From contig NZ_SPQT01000006.1 of NCBI RefSeq assembly GCF_004571025.1, positions 124,001 to 188,000 of the forward strand: a DNA stretch of 64,000 bases. Reading direction: 5' to 3'. This document shows, one piece after another, positions 16,134 through 24,824 of the stretch. Made by a program: the position numbers and the translations under genes. This DNA comes from Bradyrhizobium niftali. GTDB taxonomy: Bacteria; Pseudomonadota; Alphaproteobacteria; Rhizobiales; Xanthobacteraceae. Every line of letters begins with the position of its first letter. The first letter of the stretch is position 1. Below the pieces are notes generated by a model, which did no database searches, was not told where the DNA came from, and worked only from the letters and a program-made list of their open reading frames with translations.

Positions 16134-17027
16134 ATGAACACCGCCTTCCTCATCCAGCTCCTGGTCAACGGCCTCGTGGTCGGCACGCTCTATGGCGTGG
16201 TCGCGATGTCGTTCGTGCTGATCTACAAGGCGACGCAGGTCGTCAACTTCGCGCAAGGCGAGCTGCTGCTGGTCGGCGCCTGGGTATGCTGGGCGCTGCT
16301 GGCGAAATATCAGGTGCCGTTCTGGATCGGCATGCCGATGACGCTGGTGTTCATGTTCGTGTTCGGCATCGCCATCCAGGTCCTGATCCTGCGGCCGATG
16401 ATCGGCGAGCCGATCATTTCGGTGATCATGGTGACGATCGGCCTCTCGACCGTGCTCCAGGCGACGCTGAAATGGATGTTCGGCGTCAACCCGCAGCCGT
16501 TCCCGCGCGTGTTCGAGAGCCAGTCGGTCAGCTTGTTCGGGCTTCAGATCCAGACCGTCTATGTCATGAGCCTGGTGGTCTCGGTCGCGATGATGATCGG
16601 CATGGCCTGGTTCTTCCGCGCATCAAAATACGGCCTTGCCATGCGCGCCACCGCGTTCAACCAGCAGGTCGCGCAGTCGCTCGGCATTTCCGTCAAAAGC
16701 GTCTTCGCGATGGCCTGGGCGATCTCGGCCACCGTCTCGGCGGTCGCGGGCGTCGTCGTCGCCGTCGTCAACGGCGTATCGTCAGGCCTCGCCGCCTACG
16801 GCATCAAGGTGTTTCCGGCGGCGATCCTCGGCGGGCTCGATTCCGTCGGCGGCGCCGTGCTCGGCGGCATCATCATCGGCTTGCTCGAGAACATCGCGCA
16901 ATATGTCGACAGCGAGTATCTGCACTGGGGCAATCTCTACGAGATTGCACCGTTCTACGTCCTCATCATCGTGCTGATGATCAAGCCCTACGGCTTGTTC
17001 GGCACCCACGACATCGAGCGGATCTGA
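16134..17027 (+). CDS. HAAT-family ABC transporter permease (LivH-like)
   Basis: A 297-residue inner-membrane protein with about eight helices, beginning with the LivH pattern LLVNGLVVGTLYGVVAMSFVLIYKATQVVNFAQGELL. The coupling-helix region (YGLAMRATAFNQQVAQSLGIS) and the AILGGLDSVGGAVLGGIIIGLLEN segment are typical of the subfamily. It pairs with the next gene to form the translocation channel. Three bases separate its stop from the next start. Confidence 0.92.
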   Translation: MNTAFLIQLLVNGLVVGTLYGVVAMSFVLIYKATQVVNFAQGELLLVGAWVCWALLAKYQVPFWIGMPMTLVFMFVFGIAIQVLILRPMIGEPIISVIMVTIGLSTVLQATLKWMFGVNPQPFPRVFESQSVSLFGLQIQTVYVMSLVVSVAMMIGMAWFFRASKYGLAMRATAFNQQVAQSLGISVKSVFAMAWAISATVSAVAGVVVAVVNGVSSGLAAYGIKVFPAAILGGLDSVGGAVLGGIIIGLLENIAQYVDSEYLHWGNLYEIAPFYVLIIVLMIKPYGLFGTHDIERI

Positions 17028-17030
17028 CCC

Positions 17031-18104
17031 ATGGCCGGCCCTGCCCTCATCCCCGCTGGTGATTTCCGCACCTCCTATGCGGCCGACACCACGATCTTCC
17101 CGACGGCCACCAGCCGCAACTTTGCGATCGTAGGCGTACTGCTGCTCTGCCTCGTGCCGCAATTCCTCGGCGGCTACTGGCTCAGCATCCTGATTCAGAT
17201 CGGCATCTTCTCGATCGCGGCGCTCGGGTTGAACATCCTGGTCGGCTTCACCGGCCAGATCTCGATCGGCCACGCGGCGTTCTTCCTGCTCGGCGCCTTC
17301 ACCTCGGCCTACATCTCCAACAATGCGCCGATCCCGGTGTTCTTCGCGATCCCGCTCGCGGGCGTCGTCACCGCGCTGGTCGGGCTGATCTTCGGCATTC
17401 CGGCGGCGCGGCTGAAGGGGCTCTACCTCGTCATCGCGACGCTCGCCGCGCAATACATCCTGCTCGACTTCTTCTCCCGCGCCGAATGGTTCACCGGCGG
17501 ATCGGTGCCGGCCAGCGCCAATCCGTTCTCGATCTTCGGCTTCACCTTGCGCGGCGACAAGCAGTATTTCTACGTCGTGCTGGCCTATGTGCTGGCGAGC
17601 TACATCCTCGTCACCAATCTGATGCGCACGCGCGACGGCCGCGCGCTGGTGGCGATCCGCGACCATTATCTCTCCGCGGAGATCATGGGCATCAACCTCA
17701 CCAAATACCGCACGCTGTCGTTCGGCCTCGCCGCCTTCTTCGCCGGCATCGCCGGCGCGCTCTATGCGCACTACCAGCTCGTGGTCTCCCAGGAAGGCTT
17801 TGGCATCGAGCGTTCGATCCTGTTCCTGGCCATGATCATCATCGGCGGCACCGGCTCGATCATGGGCACGCTGATGGGCACCGCCTTCGTGGTGCTGCTG
17901 CCGGAAACGATGGAATTCCTCAGCCTCTACCTGAAGGGCGGCGCGATCGACAAGGCGCTGTCGCTCAACAACAACATCACCTTCCTGCGCGAGATCGCGA
18001 TCGGGGTGATCATCATCGCGTTCCTGATGTTCGAGCCGGACGGGCTCGCGCATCGCTGGCGGCAGATCAAGGCCTATTGGAAACTCTACCCGTTCTCGCA
18101 TTGA
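17031..18104 (+). CDS. HAAT-family ABC transporter permease (LivM-like)
   Basis: A 357-residue polytopic protein with the LivM hallmarks GLNILVGFTGQISIGHAAFFLLGAF, GIPAARLKGLYLVIATLA, VAIRDHYLSAEIMGIN and YQLVVSQEGFGIERSI. It is the second permease of the importer. The N-terminus has about 35 extra residues before the first helix. Its gene overlaps nothing but is 3 bp from the upstream permease gene and 46 bp from the binding-protein gene. Confidence 0.92.
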   Translation: MAGPALIPAGDFRTSYAADTTIFPTATSRNFAIVGVLLLCLVPQFLGGYWLSILIQIGIFSIAALGLNILVGFTGQISIGHAAFFLLGAFTSAYISNNAPIPVFFAIPLAGVVTALVGLIFGIPAARLKGLYLVIATLAAQYILLDFFSRAEWFTGGSVPASANPFSIFGFTLRGDKQYFYVVLAYVLASYILVTNLMRTRDGRALVAIRDHYLSAEIMGINLTKYRTLSFGLAAFFAGIAGALYAHYQLVVSQEGFGIERSILFLAMIIIGGTGSIMGTLMGTAFVVLLPETMEFLSLYLKGGAIDKALSLNNNITFLREIAIGVIIIAFLMFEPDGLAHRWRQIKAYWKLYPFSH

Positions 18105-18150
18105 GAACGGGCGACTTGCTAATCAACGAATAAACAGGAGGAGGCAACCA

Positions 18151-19434
18151 ATGAAGACAAAATCCCTTTTGACCACCGCATCGCTCGCCCTCGTGATCGC
18201 CGCATTCTCGGCGAGCGCGCAGGCGCAGATCGCGATCGGGCATCTCGCCGATTATTCCGGCGGCACCTCCGACGTCGGCACGCCGTACGGACAGGCCGTC
18301 GCCGACACCTTCGCCTGGGTCAACAAGAACGGCGGCGTCGGCGGCAAGCAGCTCAATGTCGACACCAACGATTACGGCTACCAGGTGCCGCGCGCGATCG
18401 CGCTCTACAAGAAATGGTCGGCGCCCGACAGCAAGGTCGCGGCGATCATGGGCTGGGGCACCGCGGACACCGAAGCGCTGACCGGCTTCCTCGCGCAGGA
18501 CAAGATCCCCGACCTCTCCGGCTCCTATGCCGCGGCACTCACCGATCCCGAAGGCGTCAGTGGCAAGGCCAAGCCCGCGCCTTACAATTTCTTCTACGGC
18601 CCGAGCTATTCGGACTCGCTGCGCGCGATGCTGATGTGGGCGGCCGAGGACTGGAAGGCCAAGGGCAAGCCCGGCAAGCCGAAATTCGTCCACATGGGCG
18701 CCAACCACCCCTATCCGAACGCGCCGAAGGCCGCAGGCGAGGCCATGGCGCAGGAGCTCGGCCTCGAAGTGCTGCCGCCGCTGGTGTTCGCGCTGACACC
18801 GGGTGACTACAGCGCGCAGTGCCTGAGCCTGAAATCCTCGGGTGCCAACTACGCCTATCTCGGCAACACCGCGGCTTCCAACATCTCCGTCCTGAAGGCC
18901 TGCAAGACCGCCGGCGTCGACATCCAGTTCCTCGGCAATGTCTGGGGCATGGACGAGAATGCCGCCAAGACGGCCGGAGATGCCGCCAATGGCGTGATCT
19001 TCCCCTTGCGCACGGCGGTCAGCTGGGGCGGCGATGCGCCCGGCATGAAGACGGTGATGGAGATATCCAAGATGTCCGACCCGACCGGCAAGGTCTACCG
19101 GCCCGTGCACTACATCGCGGCGGTATGCTCGGCGCTGTACATGAAGGAAGCGCTCGACTGGGCCGCAAAGAACGGCGGCGCCACCGGCGAGAACGTCGCC
19201 AAGGGCTTCTACCAGAAGAAGGACTGGGTGCCGGCCGGAATGGACGGCGTCTGCAATCCCTCGACCTGGACCGACAAGGACCACCGCGGCACGCTAAAGG
19301 TCGACCTCTATCGCACCAAGATCGCGGGTGCGACCGACGGCGACCTCAACGATCTCATGGCCAAGGGCACGATCAAGCTCGAGAAGGTCAAGACCGTGGA
19401 GCTGCCGCGCAAGGCGGAATTGCTGGGGTGGTGA
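18151..19434 (+). CDS. HAAT-family ABC transporter substrate-binding protein
   Basis: A 427-residue periplasmic receptor with a Sec signal peptide (MKTKSLLTTASLALVIAAF, cleavage probably after AQA near residue 25). The mature protein starts QIAIGHLADYSGGTSDVGTPYGQ and has the Peripla_BP_6 type fold. A strong ribosome-binding site AGGAGGAGG precedes the ATG, in keeping with high expression. Compared with amino-acid-binding LivJ proteins it is longer. Adjacent CoA-ligase genes favour an organic acid ligand over leucine or isoleucine (inference). Confidence 0.9.
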   Translation: MKTKSLLTTASLALVIAAFSASAQAQIAIGHLADYSGGTSDVGTPYGQAVADTFAWVNKNGGVGGKQLNVDTNDYGYQVPRAIALYKKWSAPDSKVAAIMGWGTADTEALTGFLAQDKIPDLSGSYAAALTDPEGVSGKAKPAPYNFFYGPSYSDSLRAMLMWAAEDWKAKGKPGKPKFVHMGANHPYPNAPKAAGEAMAQELGLEVLPPLVFALTPGDYSAQCLSLKSSGANYAYLGNTAASNISVLKACKTAGVDIQFLGNVWGMDENAAKTAGDAANGVIFPLRTAVSWGGDAPGMKTVMEISKMSDPTGKVYRPVHYIAAVCSALYMKEALDWAAKNGGATGENVAKGFYQKKDWVPAGMDGVCNPSTWTDKDHRGTLKVDLYRTKIAGATDGDLNDLMAKGTIKLEKVKTVELPRKAELLGW

Positions 19435-19460
19435 GCCCCGCCTTCGCTCCACAAACAACT

Positions 19461-19560
19461 GTCATCCCCCGCGAAGGCGGGGGATCCAGTACGCCGCGGC
19501 ATCTCAGGGAACTCGGGCGTTTCTGGAATACGGGGTCGCTCGGTCAAGCCGGGCGACGAC
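19461..19560. repeat. Dispersed repeat between binding-protein and second ATPase genes
   Basis: Starts GTCATCCCCCGCGAAGGCGG with the internal hairpin CCCCCGC-GAA-GGCGGGGG, a unit very common in Bradyrhizobium genomes (recalled), and ends CAAGCCGGGCGACGAC. The hairpin next to the binding-protein stop could end or stabilise the 3' end of that highly translated message. Confidence 0.75.
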
Positions 19561-19576
19561 AGCGGAGTTATAAAGA

Positions 19577-20416
19577 ATGACCGAGATCGCCGAAGCCAGT
19601 CGTCCCTCACCCAGCATCGTGCCCGCGCCGCCCCTTCTCGGCGTGCGCAATATCGAGGTCGTCTATGACGACGTCATCCTGGTGCTGCGCGGCCTCAGCC
19701 TCGACGTGCCCAAGGGCGCGATCGTGGCGCTGCTCGGGGCCAACGGCGCCGGCAAATCGACGACGCTGAAGGCGATCTCGGGGCTGCTCAAGACCGAGGA
19801 CGGCGAGGTCACGCGCGGCGAGATCCTGTTCGAGGGCGAGCGGATCAACGGCATCGATCCCGACAAGATCGTCCGCCGTGGCATCTTCCAGGTGATGGAG
19901 GGCCGCCGCATCGTCGCCGACATGACGTCGCTGGAGAACCTCAAGCTCGGCGCTTTCACCCGCAGGGACCGCGAGGTCGATGCCGACATCGACATGGTCT
20001 TCAACTATTTCCCGCGCCTGAAAGAGCGCACCGGCCTTGCCGGCTATCTCTCCGGCGGCGAGCAGCAGATGCTCGCGATCGGCCGCGCGCTGATGGCGCG
20101 CCCGAAGATGATCCTGATGGACGAACCGTCGATGGGTCTGTCGCCGCTGCTGGTGAAAGAGGTGTTTTCCATCATCCAGAAGATCAACCGCGACCTCGGC
20201 GTCACCATCCTGCTGGTCGAGCAGAACGCGCGCGCCGCACTGTCAGTGGCGAGCCACGGCTACATCATGGAGCAGGGCAAGGTCGTGCTCGACGGCACCG
20301 CGGACGAATTGCGCGACAACGAGGACGTCAAGGAATTCTACCTCGGCGGCGCCGGCGACCAGCGCAAGAGCTTCAAGAACCTCAAGAGCTTCAAGCGGCG
20401 CAAGCGCTGGCTCTGA
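19577..20416 (+). CDS. HAAT-family ABC transporter ATP-binding protein (LivF-like)
   Basis: A 279-residue ATPase with Walker A GANGAGKST, Q-loop FQVMEGRRIV (LivF style), signature LSGGEQQMLAIGRALM, Walker B KMILMDEPSMGLSP and switch region LLVEQNARAAL. It completes the five-component importer. The C-terminal tail is Lys/Arg-rich (FKNLKSFKRRKR) and unusual in length. It is followed after 4 bp by a hairpin repeat in the convergent gap. Confidence 0.92.
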   Translation: MTEIAEASRPSPSIVPAPPLLGVRNIEVVYDDVILVLRGLSLDVPKGAIVALLGANGAGKSTTLKAISGLLKTEDGEVTRGEILFEGERINGIDPDKIVRRGIFQVMEGRRIVADMTSLENLKLGAFTRRDREVDADIDMVFNYFPRLKERTGLAGYLSGGEQQMLAIGRALMARPKMILMDEPSMGLSPLLVKEVFSIIQKINRDLGVTILLVEQNARAALSVASHGYIMEQGKVVLDGTADELRDNEDVKEFYLGGAGDQRKSFKNLKSFKRRKRWL

Positions 20417-20420
20417 CATA

Positions 20421-20469
20421 GCGTTTTCAAGCGAAGCGGGAACCGGTTCGCGTGAAGAAAACGCGTCAA
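20421..20469. repeat. Hairpin repeat, copy 1, in convergent gap (candidate bidirectional terminator)
   Basis: GCGTTTTC (20421-20428) pairs with GAAAACGC (20457-20464), with an inner GCGAA/TTCGC stem around ACCGGT. The same element recurs at 45798 (42 of the first 46 bases equal). Both copies lie between converging genes, so a terminator-like job is likely. Confidence 0.75.
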
Positions 20470-20481
20470 GACAAGAGACAC

Positions 20482-21633
20482 TTACTCCAGCACCTGCTCC
20501 GCTTCCGTGACTGCGCAGAGAACATGATAGAACGACGACGCAGGAATGGTGTCGACCAGCGACTTGCCGTCGCGATCGAACTGGTCGTACCAGCCGCCTC
20601 GCACGGGATGGCTGAGATAATGCCGTTCGAGCCGCACCAGGGCCGCGCGCGCCTCATCCGCCGCGCCCGCCTCGCCGGACTCGGCCTGCGCGGTCCACGC
20701 CTTCGCGATCTCGGTCTGCGGCCACAGCCGGCGCGTGCTGCGGCGGATGTTGCCGATGGCATCACCCTCGTCGCTCAGGCAGCCCGTCGCCTCGTCGCGA
20801 TAGCGCAGCGCGCTCGCCAGCAGCTCCGCACGCCGCTGCCCGGTCGGGCAGCCCGTGATGCGCTCGAATCCCTTCAGCAGCCAGACCCACTCCGCCTGAT
20901 GGCCAGGCTCGACACTGACCGGCTCGATCTTCGACCAGTCCTCCTCGAAATACTCGGTCAGGATGTGCCTCTGCTTGTCGTAGAGATTGGCGAGGAACAG
21001 CGCGAAGAATTCGCCGGCGCGGTTCTGGAACGACAGATCGTGGGTCGCGTCGAAGCACGCGATCATCGCCTCGAACAGGTGCATGTGCGGGTTCTGCCGC
21101 CGCGGCAGCGAGACCGGCAGCCCCTCGTGGACGCCGCCATGCGGCGAGCGCAGATGGCCGTCGAGGAAGGCGAGCAGCGCGTCGATCTCGGCGCGAACCT
21201 GCGCGTCCTTGTCGAGCGCGTAGACGGTCGCAAGCGCAAACAGGATGAAGGCGTGGTCGTAGGCGTCGCGCCGGGCGTCCAGCACCGCGCCATCCGGCGT
21301 CAGCCGGTGCACATAGCCCGGCCGGCCGTCGGGCGCCTTCGCGCGTGCCAGCAGGTGCTCCAGCCCCTTCAGCGCGATGGCGCGCCCCTCAGGATACCAG
21401 CCCATCTGCGCCGCCTTGGCGTAGCAGTAGATCTGGCGGGCCTGCACGAACACGCGCCTCGGCGCGGCGGCATCCGCCGTGCCGTCGCGGTGCAACCGGT
21501 CGATGAAACCGCCCGCGACATGGTCCCAGCCGACGGTCGACCACAGCGGCATCGCGTCGTCGATCATGCGGCGTTTCAGGCGCGCGACGACGCCGGCCGT
21601 CTCCTCCGCCGCCGTGATCCGCTCGTCCGCCAT
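20482..21633 (-). CDS. AGE-family epimerase/isomerase
   Basis: A 383-residue (alpha/alpha)6-barrel protein of the N-acylglucosamine 2-epimerase / mannose isomerase superfamily. Family segments include RVFVQARQIYCYAKAA, YDHAFILFALA, NPHMHLFEAMIACFDAT, EPGHQAEWVWLLKGFE and a WPQTEIAKAW helix carrying barrel residues; the His of PGHQAEW and His in NPHMHL are the usual catalytic pair. It interconverts sugars such as mannose/fructose or mannose-6-P/fructose-6-P; the exact substrate is not determined. The ATG at 21633 follows GGAGAG and is preferred over the upstream ATG. It is divergent from the PaaK-like gene. Confidence 0.88.
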   Translation of the reverse strand: MADERITAAEETAGVVARLKRRMIDDAMPLWSTVGWDHVAGGFIDRLHRDGTADAAAPRRVFVQARQIYCYAKAAQMGWYPEGRAIALKGLEHLLARAKAPDGRPGYVHRLTPDGAVLDARRDAYDHAFILFALATVYALDKDAQVRAEIDALLAFLDGHLRSPHGGVHEGLPVSLPRRQNPHMHLFEAMIACFDATHDLSFQNRAGEFFALFLANLYDKQRHILTEYFEEDWSKIEPVSVEPGHQAEWVWLLKGFERITGCPTGQRRAELLASALRYRDEATGCLSDEGDAIGNIRRSTRRLWPQTEIAKAWTAQAESGEAGAADEARAALVRLERHYLSHPVRGGWYDQFDRDGKSLVDTIPASSFYHVLCAVTEAEQVLE

Positions 21634-21719
21634 CTCGCTCTCTCCACGTCCCGACAATGGCCGTCTGATACCGATGCCGGCGGCGGCGTGCAACGGATGC
21701 CAACCCGGAAAGATCAGCC

Positions 21720-22943
21720 ATGACCGCCCATTACGACGCCCTCGAGACGCGCGAGCAAGCCGCGCGCGAGGCCGAGCTGTTTTCGCACCTGCCGGGCGTG
21801 CTGCGTAGCGCGATGACGGCGCCCGCCTATGCCGACCGGCTCAAGGGGCTGGATCCGGCCACGGTGACCACGCGCGCGGCGCTGGCAAGCCTGCCGGTGC
21901 TGCGCAAGTCGGAACTGCCGGCCCTGCACAAGGCCTCCGCGCCCTTCGGCGGCTTCGTGGCGGCGGCACCGGGCTCGTTCGCACGGCTCTTCACCTCCCC
22001 GGGTCCGATCTTCGAGCCGGAGGGCCGGCAGGCCGATCCCTGGCGCGGCGCACGGGCGCTGTTCGCGGCCGGGTTCCGGCCCGACGACATCGTGCTCAAC
22101 ACCTTCAGCTACCACCTCACCCCCGGCGGCTTCATCTTCGACTCGTCCGCGCGCGCGCTCGGCTGTGCGGTGATCCCGGCCGGGCCCGGTAATACCGAGC
22201 AGCAATTCGAGCTGATCGAGGCCTACCGGCCGGTCGGCTATAGCGGCACGCCGGACTTCCTGAAGATCCTGGTCGATGCAGCGGCCACGGCGGGCCGCGA
22301 CGTCTCCTCGATCAAGCGTGCGCTGGTCTCGGGTGCGGCCTTCCCGCCCTCGCTCCAGGCCGAGATCAAGGCGCGCGGCATCGACGCCTACCAGGCCTTC
22401 GGCACCGCCGACCTCGGTCTCGTCGCCTTCGAGACGGAGGCGCGCGAGGGCATGGTCGTGAACGAGGGCCTGATCATGGAGATCGTCAAGCCCGGCACCG
22501 GCGATCCCGTTGCGGAAGGCGACGTCGGTGAGATCGTCGTCACCTCGCTCGACCCGCACCATCCCTGGATTCGTCTCGCCCTCGGCGACCTCACCGCGGC
22601 GCTACCGGGCCCAAGCAAATGCGGTCGCACCAACATGCGGATCAAGGGCTGGATGGGCCGCGCCGACCAGACCAGCAAGGTCAAGGGCATGTTCGTCCGG
22701 CCCGAGCAGGTCGCCGAGATCGGCAAGCGGCATTCCGCGCTCGGCCGGCTGCGTCTCGTCATCACGCGCCAGGGCGAGACCGATGCAATGACGCTGAAAG
22801 CGGAGACGGCGGCGGCAAATGAGGCTCTGCGCGAGGAGATCGCGAGCACACTGCGGATGGTGACAAAGCTCGGCGGCGCGGTCGAGCTGGTCGGCCCCGG
22901 CACGCTGCCGAACGACGGCAAGGTGATCGCGGACGAGCGGTGA
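21720..22943 (+). CDS. Phenylacetate-CoA ligase family protein (PaaK-like)
   Basis: A 407-residue adenylate-forming enzyme of the PaaK type. It has SFARLFTSPGPIFEP (variant of the SSGTTGxP P-loop, lacking the usual Lys/Thr pattern), NTFSYHLTPGGFIFDSSARALG, YQAFGTADLGLVAFE (adenylate region) and GWMGRADQTSKVKGMFV near the hinge. PaaK enzymes activate aromatic acids to CoA esters. With the importer it gives two CoA ligases next to one uptake system. The unorthodox P-loop leaves its activity less certain than that of the 14084-16015 ligase. Confidence 0.85.
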   Translation: MTAHYDALETREQAAREAELFSHLPGVLRSAMTAPAYADRLKGLDPATVTTRAALASLPVLRKSELPALHKASAPFGGFVAAAPGSFARLFTSPGPIFEPEGRQADPWRGARALFAAGFRPDDIVLNTFSYHLTPGGFIFDSSARALGCAVIPAGPGNTEQQFELIEAYRPVGYSGTPDFLKILVDAAATAGRDVSSIKRALVSGAAFPPSLQAEIKARGIDAYQAFGTADLGLVAFETEAREGMVVNEGLIMEIVKPGTGDPVAEGDVGEIVVTSLDPHHPWIRLALGDLTAALPGPSKCGRTNMRIKGWMGRADQTSKVKGMFVRPEQVAEIGKRHSALGRLRLVITRQGETDAMTLKAETAAANEALREEIASTLRMVTKLGGAVELVGPGTLPNDGKVIADER

Positions 22944-23652
22944 GGCCTAGCGTCCCAAACTCCCACTTTCCCTGGTAACAGGGAATTCTGTAGGGAAAAC
23001 ACGCCGCTCGAGCCGGTGATCGGCTTGAAACACCCACCGAGGATTGCCTTGAAAATAAACGTTTCGGTACCGAAGCGACAAAACTGGATCAGGGAAATTT
23101 TTGGAGGCCATCAGGCAAGCGGCGCGCCCCCTGAACAGGGATCTGCCGGTCTCCGAGCTTCGGTCGGTCTTGAGTGTAGGACGTGGCAAGTTCCCTGTGT
23201 GGGCGCTAATCGATCGCAGCAAAAATCCTGAGAGACGAACTCGCGCCCATCGGCATCCGTTCGCCGAGTGTACAAGAGTCTAAGAGGATCGCTGCTCATA
23301 TCCTTGAGCGGATCACTGAACTTGAATTGGAGCTTGCCGCACGTGACTTCGCCGTCGAGAGCTGCGATCGTAGCTCAGCTTGCCGGCATTTTCGACGGTG
23401 CTACGACCGCCCCCGAAGGCATGGGTTCACGCTGGCGAACCACTGTGCTAAGCTCCGCCGGCGACCAACAACTCGGTCGCAATCTCAGTTAACTCCCGCC
23501 GCCCCCGGGATCGGTGGTTTTCTTCTTTAACCGTTCTATTCCAACGGATAGGCCGGTTCAGGCTACGGATCTTAACTTGGCATTAAGACCCATTGTGTGG
23601 CGCCATCATTTTAGCTAAAAGCGGCCTGCTCCGTCAGTTGCGTTCAAGAGTC
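22944..23652. other. Gene-poor stretch with hairpin and decayed ORF
   Basis: No intact gene is supported. Just after the PaaK-like gene is a hairpin with arms TTCCCT and AGGGAA (about 22968-22985), followed by a related GTAGGGAA. The 23210-23492 part reads like a frameshifted coding sequence and is listed separately. Base composition is visibly less GC-rich than in the flanking operons. Confidence 0.4.
23210..23492 (+). pseudogene. Possible frameshifted small ORF remnant
   Basis: From 23210 one frame reads SIAAKILRDELAPIGIRSP and then QESKRIAAHILERITELELE, which has the character of a helical protein but no ATG/GTG/TTG start after the preceding stop. Near 23355 this quality moves to another frame, which continues AAIVAQLAGIFDGATTAPEG. 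A real gene broken by a frameshift would explain this. Chance is not excluded; no family is recognised. Confidence 0.3.
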
Positions 23653-23859
23653 ATGATTACGTACAAGCAATACTATATCCAGCGATTTGAGCACGGCCAT
23701 AGGCGCTGGGTTGCCCGCATCACGCGGGCGGATGGCCAGAATATCCGCACCATCCTGCCGGCTTCTGAGCATGCTTACCTCGATACGAAGCCCATGGCGT
23801 CCGCCGAGGAAGCCGAGGAGCTTGCCAAGGAAGGCATCGATTTCGGCGGTGTGCATTAG
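23653..23859 (+). CDS. Small hypothetical protein
   Basis: A 68-residue protein starting MITYKQYYIQRFEHGHRRWVA, continuing with a basic segment and ending in a Glu/Ala-rich helix (MASAEEAEELAKEGIDFGG). The ATG at 23653 was chosen because the sequence upstream in frame loses protein-like character. Short proteins of this appearance are frequent in Bradyrhizobium genomes with no known function. There is no signal peptide or membrane segment. Confidence 0.6.
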   Translation: MITYKQYYIQRFEHGHRRWVARITRADGQNIRTILPASEHAYLDTKPMASAEEAEELAKEGIDFGGVH

Positions 23860-24022
23860 CCGGTTTGTCGAGAGAGTTGCCGGACAAGATCCGGCTGTCT
23901 CATCTCGAGCCGCTGTTCACCTGCCACGTCTGCGGACGGCGGGGTGCTATCCTCAGGGCCGGGAGCGAGGGGGCATGCAACGCACCTCGATGGCCGAACG
24001 ACCCAGTCGCCGGCAGCCAGAC

Positions 24023-24208
24023 CTACCAAAAGGCTAATCGCAATGGCCTGCGCCGAACCAAAGACTGCGCTTCGACCGCAGCTGCGGCGGCGCGGCAATC
24101 CTCCGCCACGGCCAAAAGGCCGATTCGTTCGATGTCAATGTCCGAGAGCGCCGCTTGTTCGCGGCAGATCCGCTCCAGTCTGCGAAACTCCCTCAATTCG
24201 CGGTTCAT
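24023..24208 (-). CDS. Small hypothetical protein, helical, rhizobial type
   Basis: A 61-residue product beginning MNRELREFRRLERICREQAALS. The pattern 'EFRRLEKICREQAAL' is familiar from short uncharacterised rhizobial proteins (recalled). GGGAGGG lies four bases upstream of the ATG, a strong ribosome-binding site. The C-terminal third becomes Arg/Leu-rich and unlike the family, so the gene may be 3'-truncated or frameshifted. Confidence 0.5.
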   Translation of the reverse strand: MNRELREFRRLERICREQAALSDIDIERIGLLAVAEDCRAAAAAVEAQSLVRRRPLRLAFW

Positions 24209-24824
24209 TTGACCCTCCCGTTAGATTGGTGGCAGAGTAACGATAAGACTAGAGTCGCGTTAACGGTGTCTTAACTGGGGCGTTTGCGATCGCCCGGACT
24301 GCTGGCACGCAACAGGCGGCTAGCATGAACCAGCCCCCAAGGTCCCGACCTCTTGAAGCGGCTGGGTTGACTAAGATGCGATCAGTATCGCCAATCGCGG
24401 TAGGCAACTGCAGTCGATGATAAATGGACACTCACTCGTTCAAACATAGACCGACGGTGGGCAAGCTCCCACGCGTTGAGTCGTCCGCACCCGCCGCTCG
24501 GGCAGAATAACGACACAAGCACTTTACTGTTGTCGCAGTTGAGGGCACCGTCAGCGCCGTCCGGCAAGCGGCCACCGGTAAATTACGGGTGGCACACTCA
24601 CACGTGCCTATGCAGTCCCCAAAACGCCATAAGGAGAAGGGCCAGAGGTCCAGATCCGAGCAGCATGAGAATAACTTCCAGCATGATGAATCAAGCCGCG
24701 CCCGAGCAGGAGGCTACGCCCAGACGAAAAATTGTCGTCAAGGGGCGAAGCCGCGCGCAGGATTGTCATGCAAGCCAGCGCGAAGCGTCGAGCCTTTGAC
24801 CCTGAGCATGTAGTTTTTGCAAAG
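24209..24824. other. Intergenic stretch with a possible micropeptide gene
   Basis: A 616-bp region of mixed composition with no standard gene. A 28-codon hydrophobic ORF on the minus strand is listed separately. Other short ORFs here have translations dominated by Arg, Ser and His and are not supported. Confidence 0.4.
24598..24684 (-). CDS. Possible hydrophobic micropeptide (28 residues)
   Basis: The minus strand encodes MLEVILMLLGSGPLALLLMA followed by FWGLHRHV and TGA. This looks like a single-pass inner-membrane small protein: one 20-residue hydrophobic helix with a short basic His/Arg tail. No good Shine-Dalgarno sequence is seen before the ATG, so expression is uncertain. It is far below the length limit of usual gene callers. 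Confidence 0.35.
   Translation of the reverse strand: MLEVILMLLGSGPLALLLMAFWGLHRHV

Noticed and set aside
16782..19284. Two long minus-strand open frames opposite the permease and binding-protein genes
   Set aside because: Both are shadows of conserved ABC transporter genes with strong motifs and starts.
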